Shown: positions 45,340 through 53,590, counted from the first letter of the stretch. The stretch is DNA of 64,000 nucleotides from Streptomyces cellulosae (GCF_000721105.1 NZ_JOEV01000030.1:62001-126000); one strand, 5' to 3'. The notes: generated by a model not told the origin, from the letters alone. Made by a program: numbers and translations.

Positions 45340-46548
45340 GTGACCGGTTTCCGTTCCCCGAGCTCCGGGCTCCGTGCGCTGCGGCCCGCGGCTTTCGGCG
45401 CGGATCCGAGCGGTGAGCGCATGGCGCGCATCCGCCGGTCGCCGCACTTCAAGGACGGGGTCTTCCAGAACCCCGGAGGGACCACCGGCACCCGGCCCTC
45501 CGGTTCGACGGTGGAGTTCGCGAAGCTCTACTTCGACAAGGAGCAACGCGCCCGCCGCGCCCCCGAGGGCACGGTGCCCGTGCATCCCACCACGCTCGCC
45601 GACATCGCCAGACCCCCCGCCACCGGGCTGCGGCTGACCTGGATGGGCCACTCCAGTGTGCTTGCCGAGATCGACGGACAGCGCGTGCTCTTCGACCCGG
45701 TCTGGGGCGAGCGCTGCTCCCCGTTCTCCTTCGCCGGACCCAAGCGGCTGCACCCGGTGCCGCTGCCGCTGGCCGCACTGGGCCCGGTCGACGTCGTCGT
45801 GATCTCGCACGATCACTACGACCATCTGGACCTGCCCACGATCAAGGCCCTGGCCGGCACGGACACGCAGTTCGCCGTGCCTCTGGGTGTCGGCGCCCAC
45901 CTGGAGCACTGGGGCGTGTCCGCCGACCGGCTGCGCGAGCTGGACTGGGGTGAGGCCACCAAGGTCGGCGGCCTCACGCTGACCGCCACCCCGGCCCGCC
46001 ACTTCTGCGGCCGCGGTCTGCGCAACACCCAGCACACCCTGTGGGCCTCCTGGGTCGTCGCCGGGGACGAGCACCGGATCTACCACAGCGGCGACACCGG
46101 CTACTTCGAGGGCTTCCGGGACATCGGCGCCGAGCACGGCCCGTTCGACGCCACGATGATCCAGATCGGCGCCTACAGCGACTTCTGGCCGGACATCCAC
46201 ATGACCCCCGAGGAGGGCATGCGCGCCCACCTCGACCTCCAGGGCGGACAGCCGCACGGCGTGATGATGCCGATCCACTGGGGGACCTTCAACCTCGCGA
46301 CGCACGCGTGGTCGGAGCCCGGTGAGTGGACGCTGGCCGCGGCCGGCGCGGTGGGGCAGTCAGCAGCAGTCCCCGTTCCGGGCCAGCCCTTCGAGCCTGC
46401 CGGAGACCTGCCCACGCGTCCCTGGTGGCGGGATGTGTCGCAGCCACTGAACCGCACGTGGCCCGTTCCGAAGATCACGGAGATCACGACGCCCGAGGTC
46501 ACGCCGGAAGCGACTCGTGACGACCTCGACCTGGTCGCCGAGGGCTGA
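45340..46548 (+). CDS. MBL-fold metallohydrolase (UlaG/NAPE-PLD-like)
   Basis: 402 residues from GTG at 45340, chosen for GGAGGTACACC directly upstream; an ATG at 45304 lies inside the palindrome. The metal motif is ISHDHYDHLD, with further ligands in TPARHFCGRG, YHSGDTGYF and MPIHWGTFNL. LRLTWMGHSSVLAEIDGQRV opens the fold. The layout, with an N-terminal extension of about 90 residues ahead of the fold, is that of NAPE-PLD-like and UlaG-like phosphodiesterases or lactonases. Substrate unknown. It is divergent from the dehydrogenase operon. Confidence 0.88.
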   Translation: MTGFRSPSSGLRALRPAAFGADPSGERMARIRRSPHFKDGVFQNPGGTTGTRPSGSTVEFAKLYFDKEQRARRAPEGTVPVHPTTLADIARPPATGLRLTWMGHSSVLAEIDGQRVLFDPVWGERCSPFSFAGPKRLHPVPLPLAALGPVDVVVISHDHYDHLDLPTIKALAGTDTQFAVPLGVGAHLEHWGVSADRLRELDWGEATKVGGLTLTATPARHFCGRGLRNTQHTLWASWVVAGDEHRIYHSGDTGYFEGFRDIGAEHGPFDATMIQIGAYSDFWPDIHMTPEEGMRAHLDLQGGQPHGVMMPIHWGTFNLATHAWSEPGEWTLAAAGAVGQSAAVPVPGQPFEPAGDLPTRPWWRDVSQPLNRTWPVPKITEITTPEVTPEATRDDLDLVAEG

Positions 46549-46935
46549 CCGTGGACGGGCTGAGGCGCGTGACGGAAGTCCTGGCAGCCATGCCGGAGGC
46601 CGAGCGAGAGCAGGTGTCCCGGGGCTCATGGATGGGCCGCCGCGTCGGCAGGGCCAGGAACGGGCGTCGGAGTTCCGGCTGTTGCCCTCCGCCTGCCGTA
46701 CAGGCACGAGTGTGCGCGTGACCCCGGGCGCTCGCCGAAGGCCCGGGCGACGCCGGGACGGCGAAAAACTTGGTGTGCCCGGCCGTAGAAACCGGGTAAC
46801 GTCTGGGTCATGTTCTTCCAGATGCCGATTCACGAGTGAGAGCGTGATGGGCTCCTGCTGACGTCCGTCGACGTCGCCGTGCCCGTTCCCCACCGATGAA
46901 TCTGTAGATCACTTCACAACATTCCGGGAGAACCC
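46549..46935. other. Intergenic stretch, no gene seen
   Basis: 387 bases between the MBL gene and the small DUF6243-type gene. A promoter for the latter may lie around 46760-46805, where CTTGG and TAGAAA are separated by about 14 bases. Frames here are short and not protein-like, although MPEAEREQVSRGSWMG near 46590 hints at an old gene fragment. Confidence 0.4.
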
Positions 46936-47145
46936 GTGAGTAAGAACATCAACAACCCCGTGGGTATGGGCGGCGGGCAGCGCAAGAAGCTGTCCCGCGC
47001 CGAACGGCAGAACAACGGTCCGCACCGCAACCTCGACCGCCAGGGTGCCGCCGACCAGAAGGCGGAGTTGGTGCGCAAGATGCGCGAGAAGGCAGGCACA
47101 GCCGAGGGCGCCGGACAGACGGGCGACGACACCGCACAGAGCTGA
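46936..47145 (+). CDS. Small basic DUF6243-type protein
   Basis: 69 residues, GTG start after GGGAGAACCC. The protein starts MSKNINNPVGMGGGQRKKLS and continues RAERQNNGPHRNLDRQGAAD; it is highly charged, without hydrophobic core, and probably disordered. I recall the same sequence type as DUF6243 in many Streptomyces. The Lys/Arg-rich middle suggests nucleic-acid contact but no role is known. A strong terminator follows. Confidence 0.8.
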   Translation: MSKNINNPVGMGGGQRKKLSRAERQNNGPHRNLDRQGAADQKAELVRKMREKAGTAEGAGQTGDDTAQS

Positions 47146-47178
47146 CGCGCCGCCGCCGCAGGGCGGCACCGCACGGGG

Positions 47179-47213
47179 CAGGGCCCGGACCGCGACGCGC
47201 GGTCCGGGCCCTG
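47179..47213 (+). terminator. 16-bp perfect hairpin
   Basis: CAGGGCCCGGACCGCG (47179-47194) and CGCGGTCCGGGCCCTG (47198-47213) form a perfect 16-bp stem with a 3-base loop, 33 bases after the small gene. One of the strongest terminators in the window; it also works in reverse. Confidence 0.88.
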
Positions 47214-47812
47214 CTGCCGTACCGGGCGCTGCCCGCCCCGCTCAGCTCTCGGCCGAGCACTCGCGTCCCAGCCGACCAACCGGGGCAGCCGCAGATTCAG
47301 CGGCCCCTTCACCGTCGCCACCCTGAGCCGCATCAGCAGTGTCGCCACCAGCGAGTTCCCCGCGCCCAGCCCGGGCGACACCGTCAGAAAGACTGCGCCG
47401 GGCGTCGCGGGCCAGGAAGGGACCACCACATGCCAAGGCGCGGCTCCGTGAAGTGGCTGCGCATCCACGGCAGCAGCCCCGTCGCCGACCTCGACCCGGC
47501 CACTCCGTACCGCAAGGAGACGAGCGACGACGGCGGACGCACGTGGCGTTACCAGCACGAGTCCGAGGGCGAGTTCCTGAACACACCCAGGTGATGCCCA
47601 CCCGTCCCCAGTCACAGTGCAACCCCAATCAGCGACAGCGCACACAAGTTGAAGCCAGATCCCACCTTCAACCTTCTGGACGCGCTGCCAAGGGGAGCAG
47701 CGGCGGTGTAGCCACGGTGTACGGCTGGGCAGGGTGACAATGCCGAATACGACGACCGCCTCTTCGCCCGGGTGGCCGAGGCCGTGGTCGCCGGCTCTGC
47801 GGTAGCGTCGCC
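47214..47812. other. Gene-poor stretch with probable gene debris
   Basis: No convincing gene. Minus-strand text such as LGAGNSLVATLLMRLRVATV around 47300-47370 looks protein-like but is not supported by a start or family. A small plus-strand frame at 47430 is listed separately. With the truncated genes further right, this may be a site of past rearrangement. Confidence 0.4.
47430..47594 (+). CDS. Possible 54-residue protein
   Basis: ATG after GGAAGGGACCACCAC opens a 54-codon frame: MPRRGSVKWLRIHGSSPVAD then LDPATPYRKETSDDGGRTWR. The ribosome site and the hydrophilic, non-repetitive sequence are in favour; isolation, lack of a recognised family and position in a debris-like region are against. 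It may be the end of a lost gene. Confidence 0.25.
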   Translation: MPRRGSVKWLRIHGSSPVADLDPATPYRKETSDDGGRTWRYQHESEGEFLNTPR

Positions 47813-49708
47813 TCAGGGGCGACGCCGTACGAAGCCCAGGTAGGCGAAGCCTTCGCCCTCGCGCGGCGCCCGGGCCCAGGATCGGGTGGTGAACATGGGG
47901 AGGCTGCCCTGGGACAGGGCGAAACAGGGAAGCGAGATACCCAGTTCCGCGTGAAGGGCCTCCAACAGGCGCACCTCTCGGTCAAGACGGGTGTCCGGTG
48001 AGCTGACAAATCGCGCAGGATCCAGAGTGTCGGGTATCGCACCCGAGCGCCGGATGTCGTTGCCCCGCACCGTGAACGCATAGAGTTCCACGCCGCGTTC
48101 GGCCACCGAGACATGGAATGCGAACGGGTGATCAGCCAAGTGCCGCTGCGGCTCACACCACACCACCACGGCGCGACCCGACGCGGAAGCGACCGCGGCG
48201 GGGGACTGGAACAGGTGGTTGATGCCCTGGCGGGGCTGGCCGTCGAAGGCGAAGGCCCACCCCTCGCTACAGCGGCCGGCCATGACCGCGGCCCGGTCCT
48301 CCCAGAGCTCGACGCCCTCCCGCTCGTGGTTCTGCCTCAACGGCCGGTACGCCCTGGCCGCGTGCACGGGCGGACTCAGTTCGGCACCTTCTTCGCCTAT
48401 CAGAGCGGGTAGGCCGGCGGGGTCGGCGCCCTCGACCCAGACGCAACGGTACGCGTCGAACGGCCGCCCATGTATCCCGGTCGTCGTCAGCCAGGTCAGA
48501 CCCGGCGGGTCGAGATCGGGCGCCGGCTCGGGAGCGGGCCCGGATTCGCCTGCGCGCGGAATCGCGAGGATCTCTCGCCCGCGCTGCGGGGTGATCAGCG
48601 ACCCCAGAACCGGATCGGCGAGCAGGCCAAGGGGTGCGAGCAGCAAGGGCCCAGGTGGTATCCACTGCGTAAGCGCGTCGCGCAGCGTTCGCCACGCGGC
48701 ATCGGTCGCTCCCCATCGGGCCAACTCCCGGGCCTCGTTGACAGCCCGGCCCCACGCACCCGGCGGTGCATAGCGATGGGTGCCGTCGCGCAGCGCGCTC
48801 AACAGGTCCTCGGCGATTTCCCGGTCGACCCCACGGGCGGCCATCATCCCCAGCCAGTGGTCGTCTCCGCCCAGTCGCCATTCGCCGGAGGCCGGTTCGA
48901 TGGCCGACACCGTGAGGAGCTCGGGCAGATAGCGGGGGTCAGCCACAAGGGAGCCGTAGTCCCGCTGAGCGAGGGGAGCCGCCAGATGCTGCAACTGGTT
49001 CAGCAGAACGGCGCTGTTCGGTCGTCCGAAGGACCGCGCCTCCTCGAGCAGGGGCAGGGCCTCCTCATGCCGTCCGCGCAGGGCGAGGAGGCGGGCTTCC
49101 TCGACCCGGGCGTCCTGGGCGCGCGTGGTGGCGTTCTCGAAGTCCGGTCGCCTCACCCGGTCGCCGTGGAAGCTCCGGTACATGGCCTCCATGTAGGCAC
49201 GAAACGACGGGTAGCGGTCCGGGTATTCACCGCTCCACCCCTTGTAGATGTAGAGCGCCCACTCGCCGTCCTCGTCGCAATCGCCCGGGTCGAGCAGAGC
49301 CAGCGTCATATCGGAGTCCGTCTCCAGGCGCAGCGATCGCTGCCACATGCCGGCGAGCAGGACTTCCTGCTCGCGCGGATCGTCGCCCAGATTCTCCTCG
49401 TACACCTCGGTCAACCCGTACGGATCCCGGGACCAGTCGATGTCCGCGATCCCGCCGAGCTGATAGACCCCGGCCGTCTGCTCCACACGCCATCCGTCGC
49501 TCGTGGCCAGGAACTGGCGGTAGGAGGGCGGCAGTCGCTTCCCCAGCCGCTTCTCGACCGTAGTGATCGCGGCCTCGTCCGCCCCCGGCCTGCCCAGCCT
49601 GACGGGACCCGGACCGCCGCCCCCGTCCGCCTCGTCCACGGCGTGGGGAACCCACTCCTCCTGCCAACGACCCAGAAAGTCCCGCCAGTTGAAAGACCCA
49701 TCGCTCAT
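47813..49708 (-). CDS. SMI1/KNR4-family protein, large
   Basis: 631 residues from ATG at 49708. The SMI1/KNR4 domain is at about 25-175: ITTVEKRLGKRLPPSYRQFL, ATSDGWRVEQTAGVYQLG and DGEWALYIYKGWSGEYPDRY. SMI1 domains often act as immunity proteins against polymorphic toxins. The rest (about 190-631) is a Leu/Ala-rich helical repeat region followed by a domain I do not recognise (FAFHVSVAERGVELYAFTVR). No toxin gene is visible beside it. The start codon shares bases with the ATG of the truncated phosphoesterase on the other strand, and no ribosome site is obvious, so the N terminus is uncertain. Confidence 0.72.
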   Translation of the reverse strand: MSDGSFNWRDFLGRWQEEWVPHAVDEADGGGGPGPVRLGRPGADEAAITTVEKRLGKRLPPSYRQFLATSDGWRVEQTAGVYQLGGIADIDWSRDPYGLTEVYEENLGDDPREQEVLLAGMWQRSLRLETDSDMTLALLDPGDCDEDGEWALYIYKGWSGEYPDRYPSFRAYMEAMYRSFHGDRVRRPDFENATTRAQDARVEEARLLALRGRHEEALPLLEEARSFGRPNSAVLLNQLQHLAAPLAQRDYGSLVADPRYLPELLTVSAIEPASGEWRLGGDDHWLGMMAARGVDREIAEDLLSALRDGTHRYAPPGAWGRAVNEARELARWGATDAAWRTLRDALTQWIPPGPLLLAPLGLLADPVLGSLITPQRGREILAIPRAGESGPAPEPAPDLDPPGLTWLTTTGIHGRPFDAYRCVWVEGADPAGLPALIGEEGAELSPPVHAARAYRPLRQNHEREGVELWEDRAAVMAGRCSEGWAFAFDGQPRQGINHLFQSPAAVASASGRAVVVWCEPQRHLADHPFAFHVSVAERGVELYAFTVRGNDIRRSGAIPDTLDPARFVSSPDTRLDREVRLLEALHAELGISLPCFALSQGSLPMFTTRSWARAPREGEGFAYLGFVRRRP

Positions 49709-50135
49709 GACTGAGATCGTGCCAGCCACCACTGACATCGCCGGCGTGGACGACGTCACCGCCGAGTCCTCCGGCCCGGCCGGCCATCGCGCCCACCTCG
49801 CCGGAGCCCCGAACGGCGCCGACCCCGACCACCCCGTCCTGCTCCTGGCACACCAGCCCAAGTTCATCGACCGGGCGGCAGCCGACGGCATCGACCTCCA
49901 ACTCTCCGGCCACAGCCACGGCGGCCAGATCTCGCCCTTCCACCACCTGGTCCGCATCGACCAGTCCGCCCTCGCCGGCCTCAGCCACCACGGCCCCCGC
50001 ACCCTCCTCCACACCAGTCGCGGCACCGGTTTCCGGGGCCCGTCGTTCCGCGTCATCGCCCCCGGTGAGGTCAGAACTCTTCCGCGCGTGCGCCGACATC
50101 TGGGTCTCCTGTGGCCGGACACGCGCGCCAGCTGA
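49707..50135 (+). pseudogene. 3' remnant of a metallophosphoesterase gene
   Basis: The frame encodes only the C-terminal third of a YkuE-like calcineurin-type phosphoesterase: VDDVTAESSGPAGHRAHLAG, HPVLLLAHQPKFIDRAAADG, then the metal-binding LSGHSHGGQISPF and LLHTSRGTGFRGPSFRV. The N-terminal two thirds, with the first metal ligands (DxH and GNHD), are absent, because the SMI1 gene occupies that position on the opposite strand. Usual family text would be GHTHGGQIWP, so one tryptophan is also lost. After about 50060 the frame is unrelated tail. Confidence 0.75.
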
Positions 50136-50355
50136 ACGTGTCGAGCCCCGTCAGCTCGGTTGGGCGAGACCGCAGTCGGGCCACCTGTTGGGGATCGGTG
50201 GCGAACTCGCGCACGCCGATGAATTCGTCGTCGTCGGTGGCCGGTTCGGCGGTCTCACAGTCCTCGCAACAGACGCCGCCCGTGCCTTCCAGCTGCAGGG
50301 AAGTCGCCGCCCAGACGAAGAGGAACGTGGTGTTGTCCTTGACCACGGACGGCAC
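50071..50355 (-). pseudogene. 3' remnant of a short-chain dehydrogenase gene
   Basis: VWAATSLQLEGTGGVCCEDC then ETAEP, and later GVREFATDPQQVARLRSRPT followed by ELTGLDTF, match the C terminus of protochlorophyllide-reductase-like SDRs, which read about VWAATSPQLxGxGGVYCEDC and end in a LWxLSxELTG helix. The NAD motif and catalytic Tyr-Lys are missing. Only about 80 residues remain and several conserved positions have drifted. It overlaps the tail of the phosphoesterase remnant on the other strand, marking a junction at about 50060-50110. Confidence 0.65.
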
Positions 50356-50894
50356 TCACGAGTGGTCCGGGGATGAATTTCGGAACTTCGGCCTGCAGGG
50401 GTCCTGTTGGTTTCCGGTGAACATCACTGGGGCGCGAGTCGCTGACGTGCCCGGATCGCCGGAGTGTTCCTGTGGCATGGGCATGTTCTTTTAGGACATG
50501 GCTCTCCATATGGCTGCCCCGTAACCTTCGCCCGGCTTGGATGGCCGGTGCCAGCTCACGGGGCCGCCGTACGTTGCGCTCGCCCCTCCGGTGCACGGGA
50601 GGCTGCATGGGCAACCGTCAGGGCGCGGGTGGACCGCATGGGGCAGTTGTCGATGCGCGCGGCCGTCAACGACGAGCCACTGTCCCCTTCCTTGCGCGCA
50701 GTCCGCAGACGCGGCGAAGCCCCTCCACCCACGGACGGCTCCCGATCCGCGCCGATGCAGCCCTGGTCATGGCCCCGGCCACAACGAGTCGGCGCGGGAG
50801 AAAGAGACGGGGATCCGAGCGCGCTGGACTGCTGGTGCCTGATGACCGAAGGAAAGCGAACCCACTTCCCTCAGCCCCCTTCCGGAGACTTGCC
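50356..50894. other. Intergenic stretch, nothing recognised
   Basis: 539 bases between the dehydrogenase remnant and the AraC gene. Open frames exist on the plus strand but have no protein-like composition. G+C falls slightly around 50340-50480. A promoter for the AraC gene should lie here but cannot be placed. Confidence 0.4.
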
Positions 50895-51953
50895 ATGGAT
50901 GCACTCTTCGCCCCGTCCGATGCCGGCGGTACGGCTCACCCGGCCGTCGGCTCCACCCGCCGCCCGCCGGTGGTTCACGGCGGTGGGACCGAGACCCCGG
51001 TACACCCTGACCGCCTCCGCGTCCCACCGCCTGCCGGGGAGACTGACGTGTCCGGATGCCTTGGGGCAGGGTCTCCTCGGCCAACACATCTCATGCGCTG
51101 TCCAGAGGGCAGATGGGACCTGGCCTTCGCCCGCCCGCATCCCTCGCTGCACCCTGGCGTGCTGAGCTACCGGGGATTCTGGTTCGCCCCTGGACGGGCG
51201 CGGCGACGTTTGGAGATCCCGTGCGGATTGGCGACGCTGATCCTTGGGTTCGGGCGGTCGCTGCGCATCTCACCGGTGAGGTCCGCAGGCCAGTGCCGCT
51301 CGGTCGCCTCCCTGCTGAGCCCACCCAACACCCGCCCGGTGCTGGGCGAGCACGTCGGCGGGATACAGGGAGTAGAAGTGATGCTCGCCCCGTGGGCGGC
51401 TTTCGAACTGTTCGGTGTGGCCTTGGACGACCTGCCCGATGCGGGCGGGGAACTCGCCGACATCATCGGGGTCCGTGCCGAGCACCTGGCGGAGGGCCTG
51501 GCACTGGCATCGGACTGGCCTGCGCGCTTCGCCTTGGTCGATCAGTTCCTCTGGCGCTGCCGGGCAGCGGGCCGTACCGCCTCGGAGCGTGTGATCGCCG
51601 CCTTCCAGCGACTGGAGCGGTCCCGCGGCAGACTGGAGATCCACGCCCTGTCGGACAGCCTGGGCTGCAGCCGTCGGCAACTCGAGCGCGGATGCGGAGA
51701 GCAGCTCGGAGTGACCCCCAAGCGCTTGTCCCGGGTACTCCGCCTACAACATGCTGCCTTGCTGCTCGCGGACGGTCGCAGACTCGGTGAGCTCGCGTCC
51801 GGCTGCGGGTTCTACGACCAGGCGCACCTGACGCGTGAGTTCACCGCGATGACGGGACGCTCCCCGCTGCGATTCCTCGCCGGACGCGAGGGACTGGACC
51901 ATCACATCGATCGGGCAGCCGGCCGGATCACCAGCGTTCTGTTGGACGGCTGA
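50895..51953 (+). CDS. AraC-family transcriptional regulator
   Basis: 352 residues from ATG at 50895 (GGAG eight bases before); an ATG at 51093 is possible because the recognisable fold starts at RWDLAFARPHPSLHPGVLSY. The C-terminal AraC domain is complete: LEIHALSDSLGCSRRQLERG and ELASGCGFYDQAHLTREFTA then MTGRSPLRFL. The N-terminal domain resembles DUF6597-type sensors with GFWFAPGRARRRLEIPCG. It lies 163 bases upstream of the Cys-rich peptide gene on the same strand, and is the best candidate regulator of that operon. Confidence 0.85.
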   Translation: MDALFAPSDAGGTAHPAVGSTRRPPVVHGGGTETPVHPDRLRVPPPAGETDVSGCLGAGSPRPTHLMRCPEGRWDLAFARPHPSLHPGVLSYRGFWFAPGRARRRLEIPCGLATLILGFGRSLRISPVRSAGQCRSVASLLSPPNTRPVLGEHVGGIQGVEVMLAPWAAFELFGVALDDLPDAGGELADIIGVRAEHLAEGLALASDWPARFALVDQFLWRCRAAGRTASERVIAAFQRLERSRGRLEIHALSDSLGCSRRQLERGCGEQLGVTPKRLSRVLRLQHAALLLADGRRLGELASGCGFYDQAHLTREFTAMTGRSPLRFLAGREGLDHHIDRAAGRITSVLLDG

Positions 51954-52025
51954 ATATCGACGTGCGAGCCGAAAAGCGGTGCACCGGAGAGATATCGAAA
52001 GCTGCGCATGTCGAAAAAATACAAT
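51953..52025 (+). promoter_or_regulatory. Putative promoter of the Cys-rich peptide operon
   Basis: This is the most AT-rich spot nearby. TACAAT at 52020-52025 is a good -10 box. No TTGACA-like -35 lies at the right distance, as expected for an activator-dependent promoter. Two copies of ATATCGA (51954-51960 and 51992-51998) lie 38 bp apart upstream and could be activator half-sites. Inferred only. Confidence 0.4.
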
Positions 52026-52116
52026 GCCGCTTTCCTCCAATACGGAGCGGGCGACGGAATGGGACGGTGCATCCGCCGACGCAGGTCGGACGATTCACGA
52101 CGAGAGGAGAGTGACC

Positions 52117-52326
52117 ATGATCCGGAAACTGGAATCCGTCGGGCAGGCGCTGCTCGAGCGCTTTGTGCCCAAGATTTCCGCTTCAGCCCAGGTCTCCCCG
52201 CAGCAGTGCTGGAACGCGTGCTGGCAGTGCAACAGGGCCAACGGGTACGGCAACGTGAACGAATGGTGCAGCTACAACGCTCCGTGCTGCGGCACTTACG
52301 GCGGCTACCTGAAGTGCTACTGCTGA
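52117..52326 (+). CDS. Precursor of a disulfide-rich secreted peptide (8 Cys)
   Basis: 69 residues from ATG at 52117, with GAGGAGAGTGACC in front. Residues 1-24 (MIRKLESVGQALLERFVPKI then SASA) form an amphipathic leader without a long hydrophobic core, ending in an Ala-x-Ala site. The remaining 45 residues, QVSPQQCWNACWQCNRANGY then GNVNEWCSYNAPCCGTYGGY and LKCYC, hold eight cysteines (31, 35, 38, 51, 57, 58, 67, 69), enough for four disulfides, plus many aromatic and Gly residues. As I recall, myxobacterial fulvocin C is also 45 residues with eight Cys and a similar CSY...CGT...C.C ending. The genes that follow encode redox, export and peptidase functions. A bacteriocin or signalling peptide is likely; the activity is unknown. 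Confidence 0.78.
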   Translation: MIRKLESVGQALLERFVPKISASAQVSPQQCWNACWQCNRANGYGNVNEWCSYNAPCCGTYGGYLKCYC

Positions 52327-52337
52327 TCCTGCTCTCG

Positions 52338-52362
52338 GGGCCCGGGGCGCAGCGCCGGGCCC
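52338..52362 (+). terminator. Hairpin between precursor and maturation genes
   Basis: GGGCCCGG (52338-52345) and CCGGGCCC (52355-52362) form an 8-bp stem, loop GGCGCAGCG, 12 bases after the precursor stop. A partial terminator here would keep precursor message in excess over the downstream genes, as in many peptide operons. Confidence 0.6.
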
Positions 52363-52458
52363 TTCGCCGCTCAAGGAAGTGAGGGTCACGGGCCCGCACT
52401 CCGTCGCGGCTGCGCGGCTGCGCGGCTGCGTACGAATAATCAAGCTGGGGGCGCCAGG

Positions 52459-53163
52459 GTGGAGCACTACCTCTCGACATGGATCCGAAGCCTCGTCGGT
52501 CTGGTCTTCCTGGTGTCCTCGCTGAGCAAGGTATCCGGACGCCGGGCCTTCGACGAGTTCGCTGCCGCTGTCGAGACACTGGCCCCGGTTCCCGGAGCAC
52601 GTCGACTGCTCGCGCCAGTCGTGGTGGCTTTGGAATTCGGGGTGTGTGTCCTGCTGGCTCTGCCCGTGCCCGGGGTGTTTCGATACGGCGCCTGGCTCGC
52701 GACGAGCCTGCTGCTCTCCTTCGCGCTCGGCATAGCGCTCGCCGTGCGCCGGGGAACGAACACGGCTTGCCGCTGCTTCGGCCGGACCTCCGCCCCCGTC
52801 AGCGGCCGGCAAGCCCTCCGCAACCTGGCCCTGGCCATCCCCACCGGCAGCTCGGCACTGCTCGGCCCCGCTTACGGGAGCACCGCTGCCGGAACGGCTC
52901 TGACGACCGTGATCGGGCTGACGTGCGGGGCGCTCGTCATCACTCTCGACGACATCGTGGACCTGTTCCGCCCGGCTTCGCGGACCACTGGTTCGTCCTC
53001 CGTCACGTTCGCCGACATCCAAGAGGAGAAACGTCATGCCCCTCGTGGTAGCCGCCCTGGTTTTCGTCGGGGCGTTGTGCGCCCTCAATCTCGTGCTCAG
53101 CGTCGGAATGATCAAACGCCTGCGGGACCAGGCCGAGATCCTCAACCGCAACGGCAGGTCTGA
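52459..53163 (+). CDS. MauE/DoxX-like membrane redox protein
   Basis: 234 residues, GTG start. Four hydrophobic helices at about 9-25, 50-70, 77-96 and 150-172. A CxC motif, NTACRCFGRTS (Cys104, Cys106), follows the third helix, as in MauE-type proteins, which are needed for disulfide formation in the small subunit of methylamine dehydrogenase. Here the partner is probably the CxxC protein encoded next, and the client the eight-Cys precursor. The last 42 residues are Arg/Gln-rich and overlap the next gene by 128 bases, so the original stop may have been lost. Confidence 0.8.
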   Translation: MEHYLSTWIRSLVGLVFLVSSLSKVSGRRAFDEFAAAVETLAPVPGARRLLAPVVVALEFGVCVLLALPVPGVFRYGAWLATSLLLSFALGIALAVRRGTNTACRCFGRTSAPVSGRQALRNLALAIPTGSSALLGPAYGSTAAGTALTTVIGLTCGALVITLDDIVDLFRPASRTTGSSSVTFADIQEEKRHAPRGSRPGFRRGVVRPQSRAQRRNDQTPAGPGRDPQPQRQV

Positions 53164-53590
53164 TCCTGCCGTCGCGGTCACCATGGGCGACGAAATCGGG
53201 GAGTTCTCCGCCCTCGCGGAAGACGCTGCCCCCGTGGACGACGAGAGCTTGCGGCACGGCGACACCCTGGTGGCCTTCTTCTCTCCGACCTGCCGTCCCT
53301 GCCAGGAAAAGCTACCGAAGTTCGTCGACTTCGCTGCCTCATTCCCCGGCGGCCAGGACAAGGTGCTGACCATCGTCGTGGGCGAGCCCGAGGCGGCAGC
53401 GGAGATGATCGAACGACTGCGTCCGGTGGCCCGGGTGGTGCACGAAACCAGCAACGAGGACGCGGTGAGCTCGGCCTTCGCGGTCAAGGCGTTTCCCGTG
53501 GTGCTCGTCGTCTCGCCCAGCCCTGAGCATGGGCGCCCCATCGTCACCGCCGAGGAGATCGACCTCGACGTGCCGGTCCCGGCACGGTGA
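53036..53590 (+). CDS. Thioredoxin-like (TlpA/MauD-type) membrane-anchored protein
   Basis: 184 residues, ATG with a very good GAGGAGAAACGTC site. One N-terminal anchor helix (about 3-27, VVAALVFVGALCALNLVLSV), then an extracytoplasmic thioredoxin fold with active site FFSPTCRPCQEKL (Cys86, Cys89) and the cis-proline in VKAFPVVLVVS. MauD is the known partner of MauE, so the pair would oxidise or shuffle disulfides outside the membrane. Its stop overlaps the ABC transporter start (GTGA). Confidence 0.88.
   Translation: MPLVVAALVFVGALCALNLVLSVGMIKRLRDQAEILNRNGRSDPAVAVTMGDEIGEFSALAEDAAPVDDESLRHGDTLVAFFSPTCRPCQEKLPKFVDFAASFPGGQDKVLTIVVGEPEAAAEMIERLRPVARVVHETSNEDAVSSAFAVKAFPVVLVVSPSPEHGRPIVTAEEIDLDVPVPAR

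Noticed and set aside
46549-46860. A plus-strand frame after the MBL gene considered as a small gene
   Set aside because: No ribosome site, no recognised family, and its second half is Arg-rich nonsense.
47146-50894. Search for an insertion sequence or integrase explaining the gene debris
   Set aside because: No transposase, integrase, terminal inverted repeats or tRNA attachment site could be recognised.
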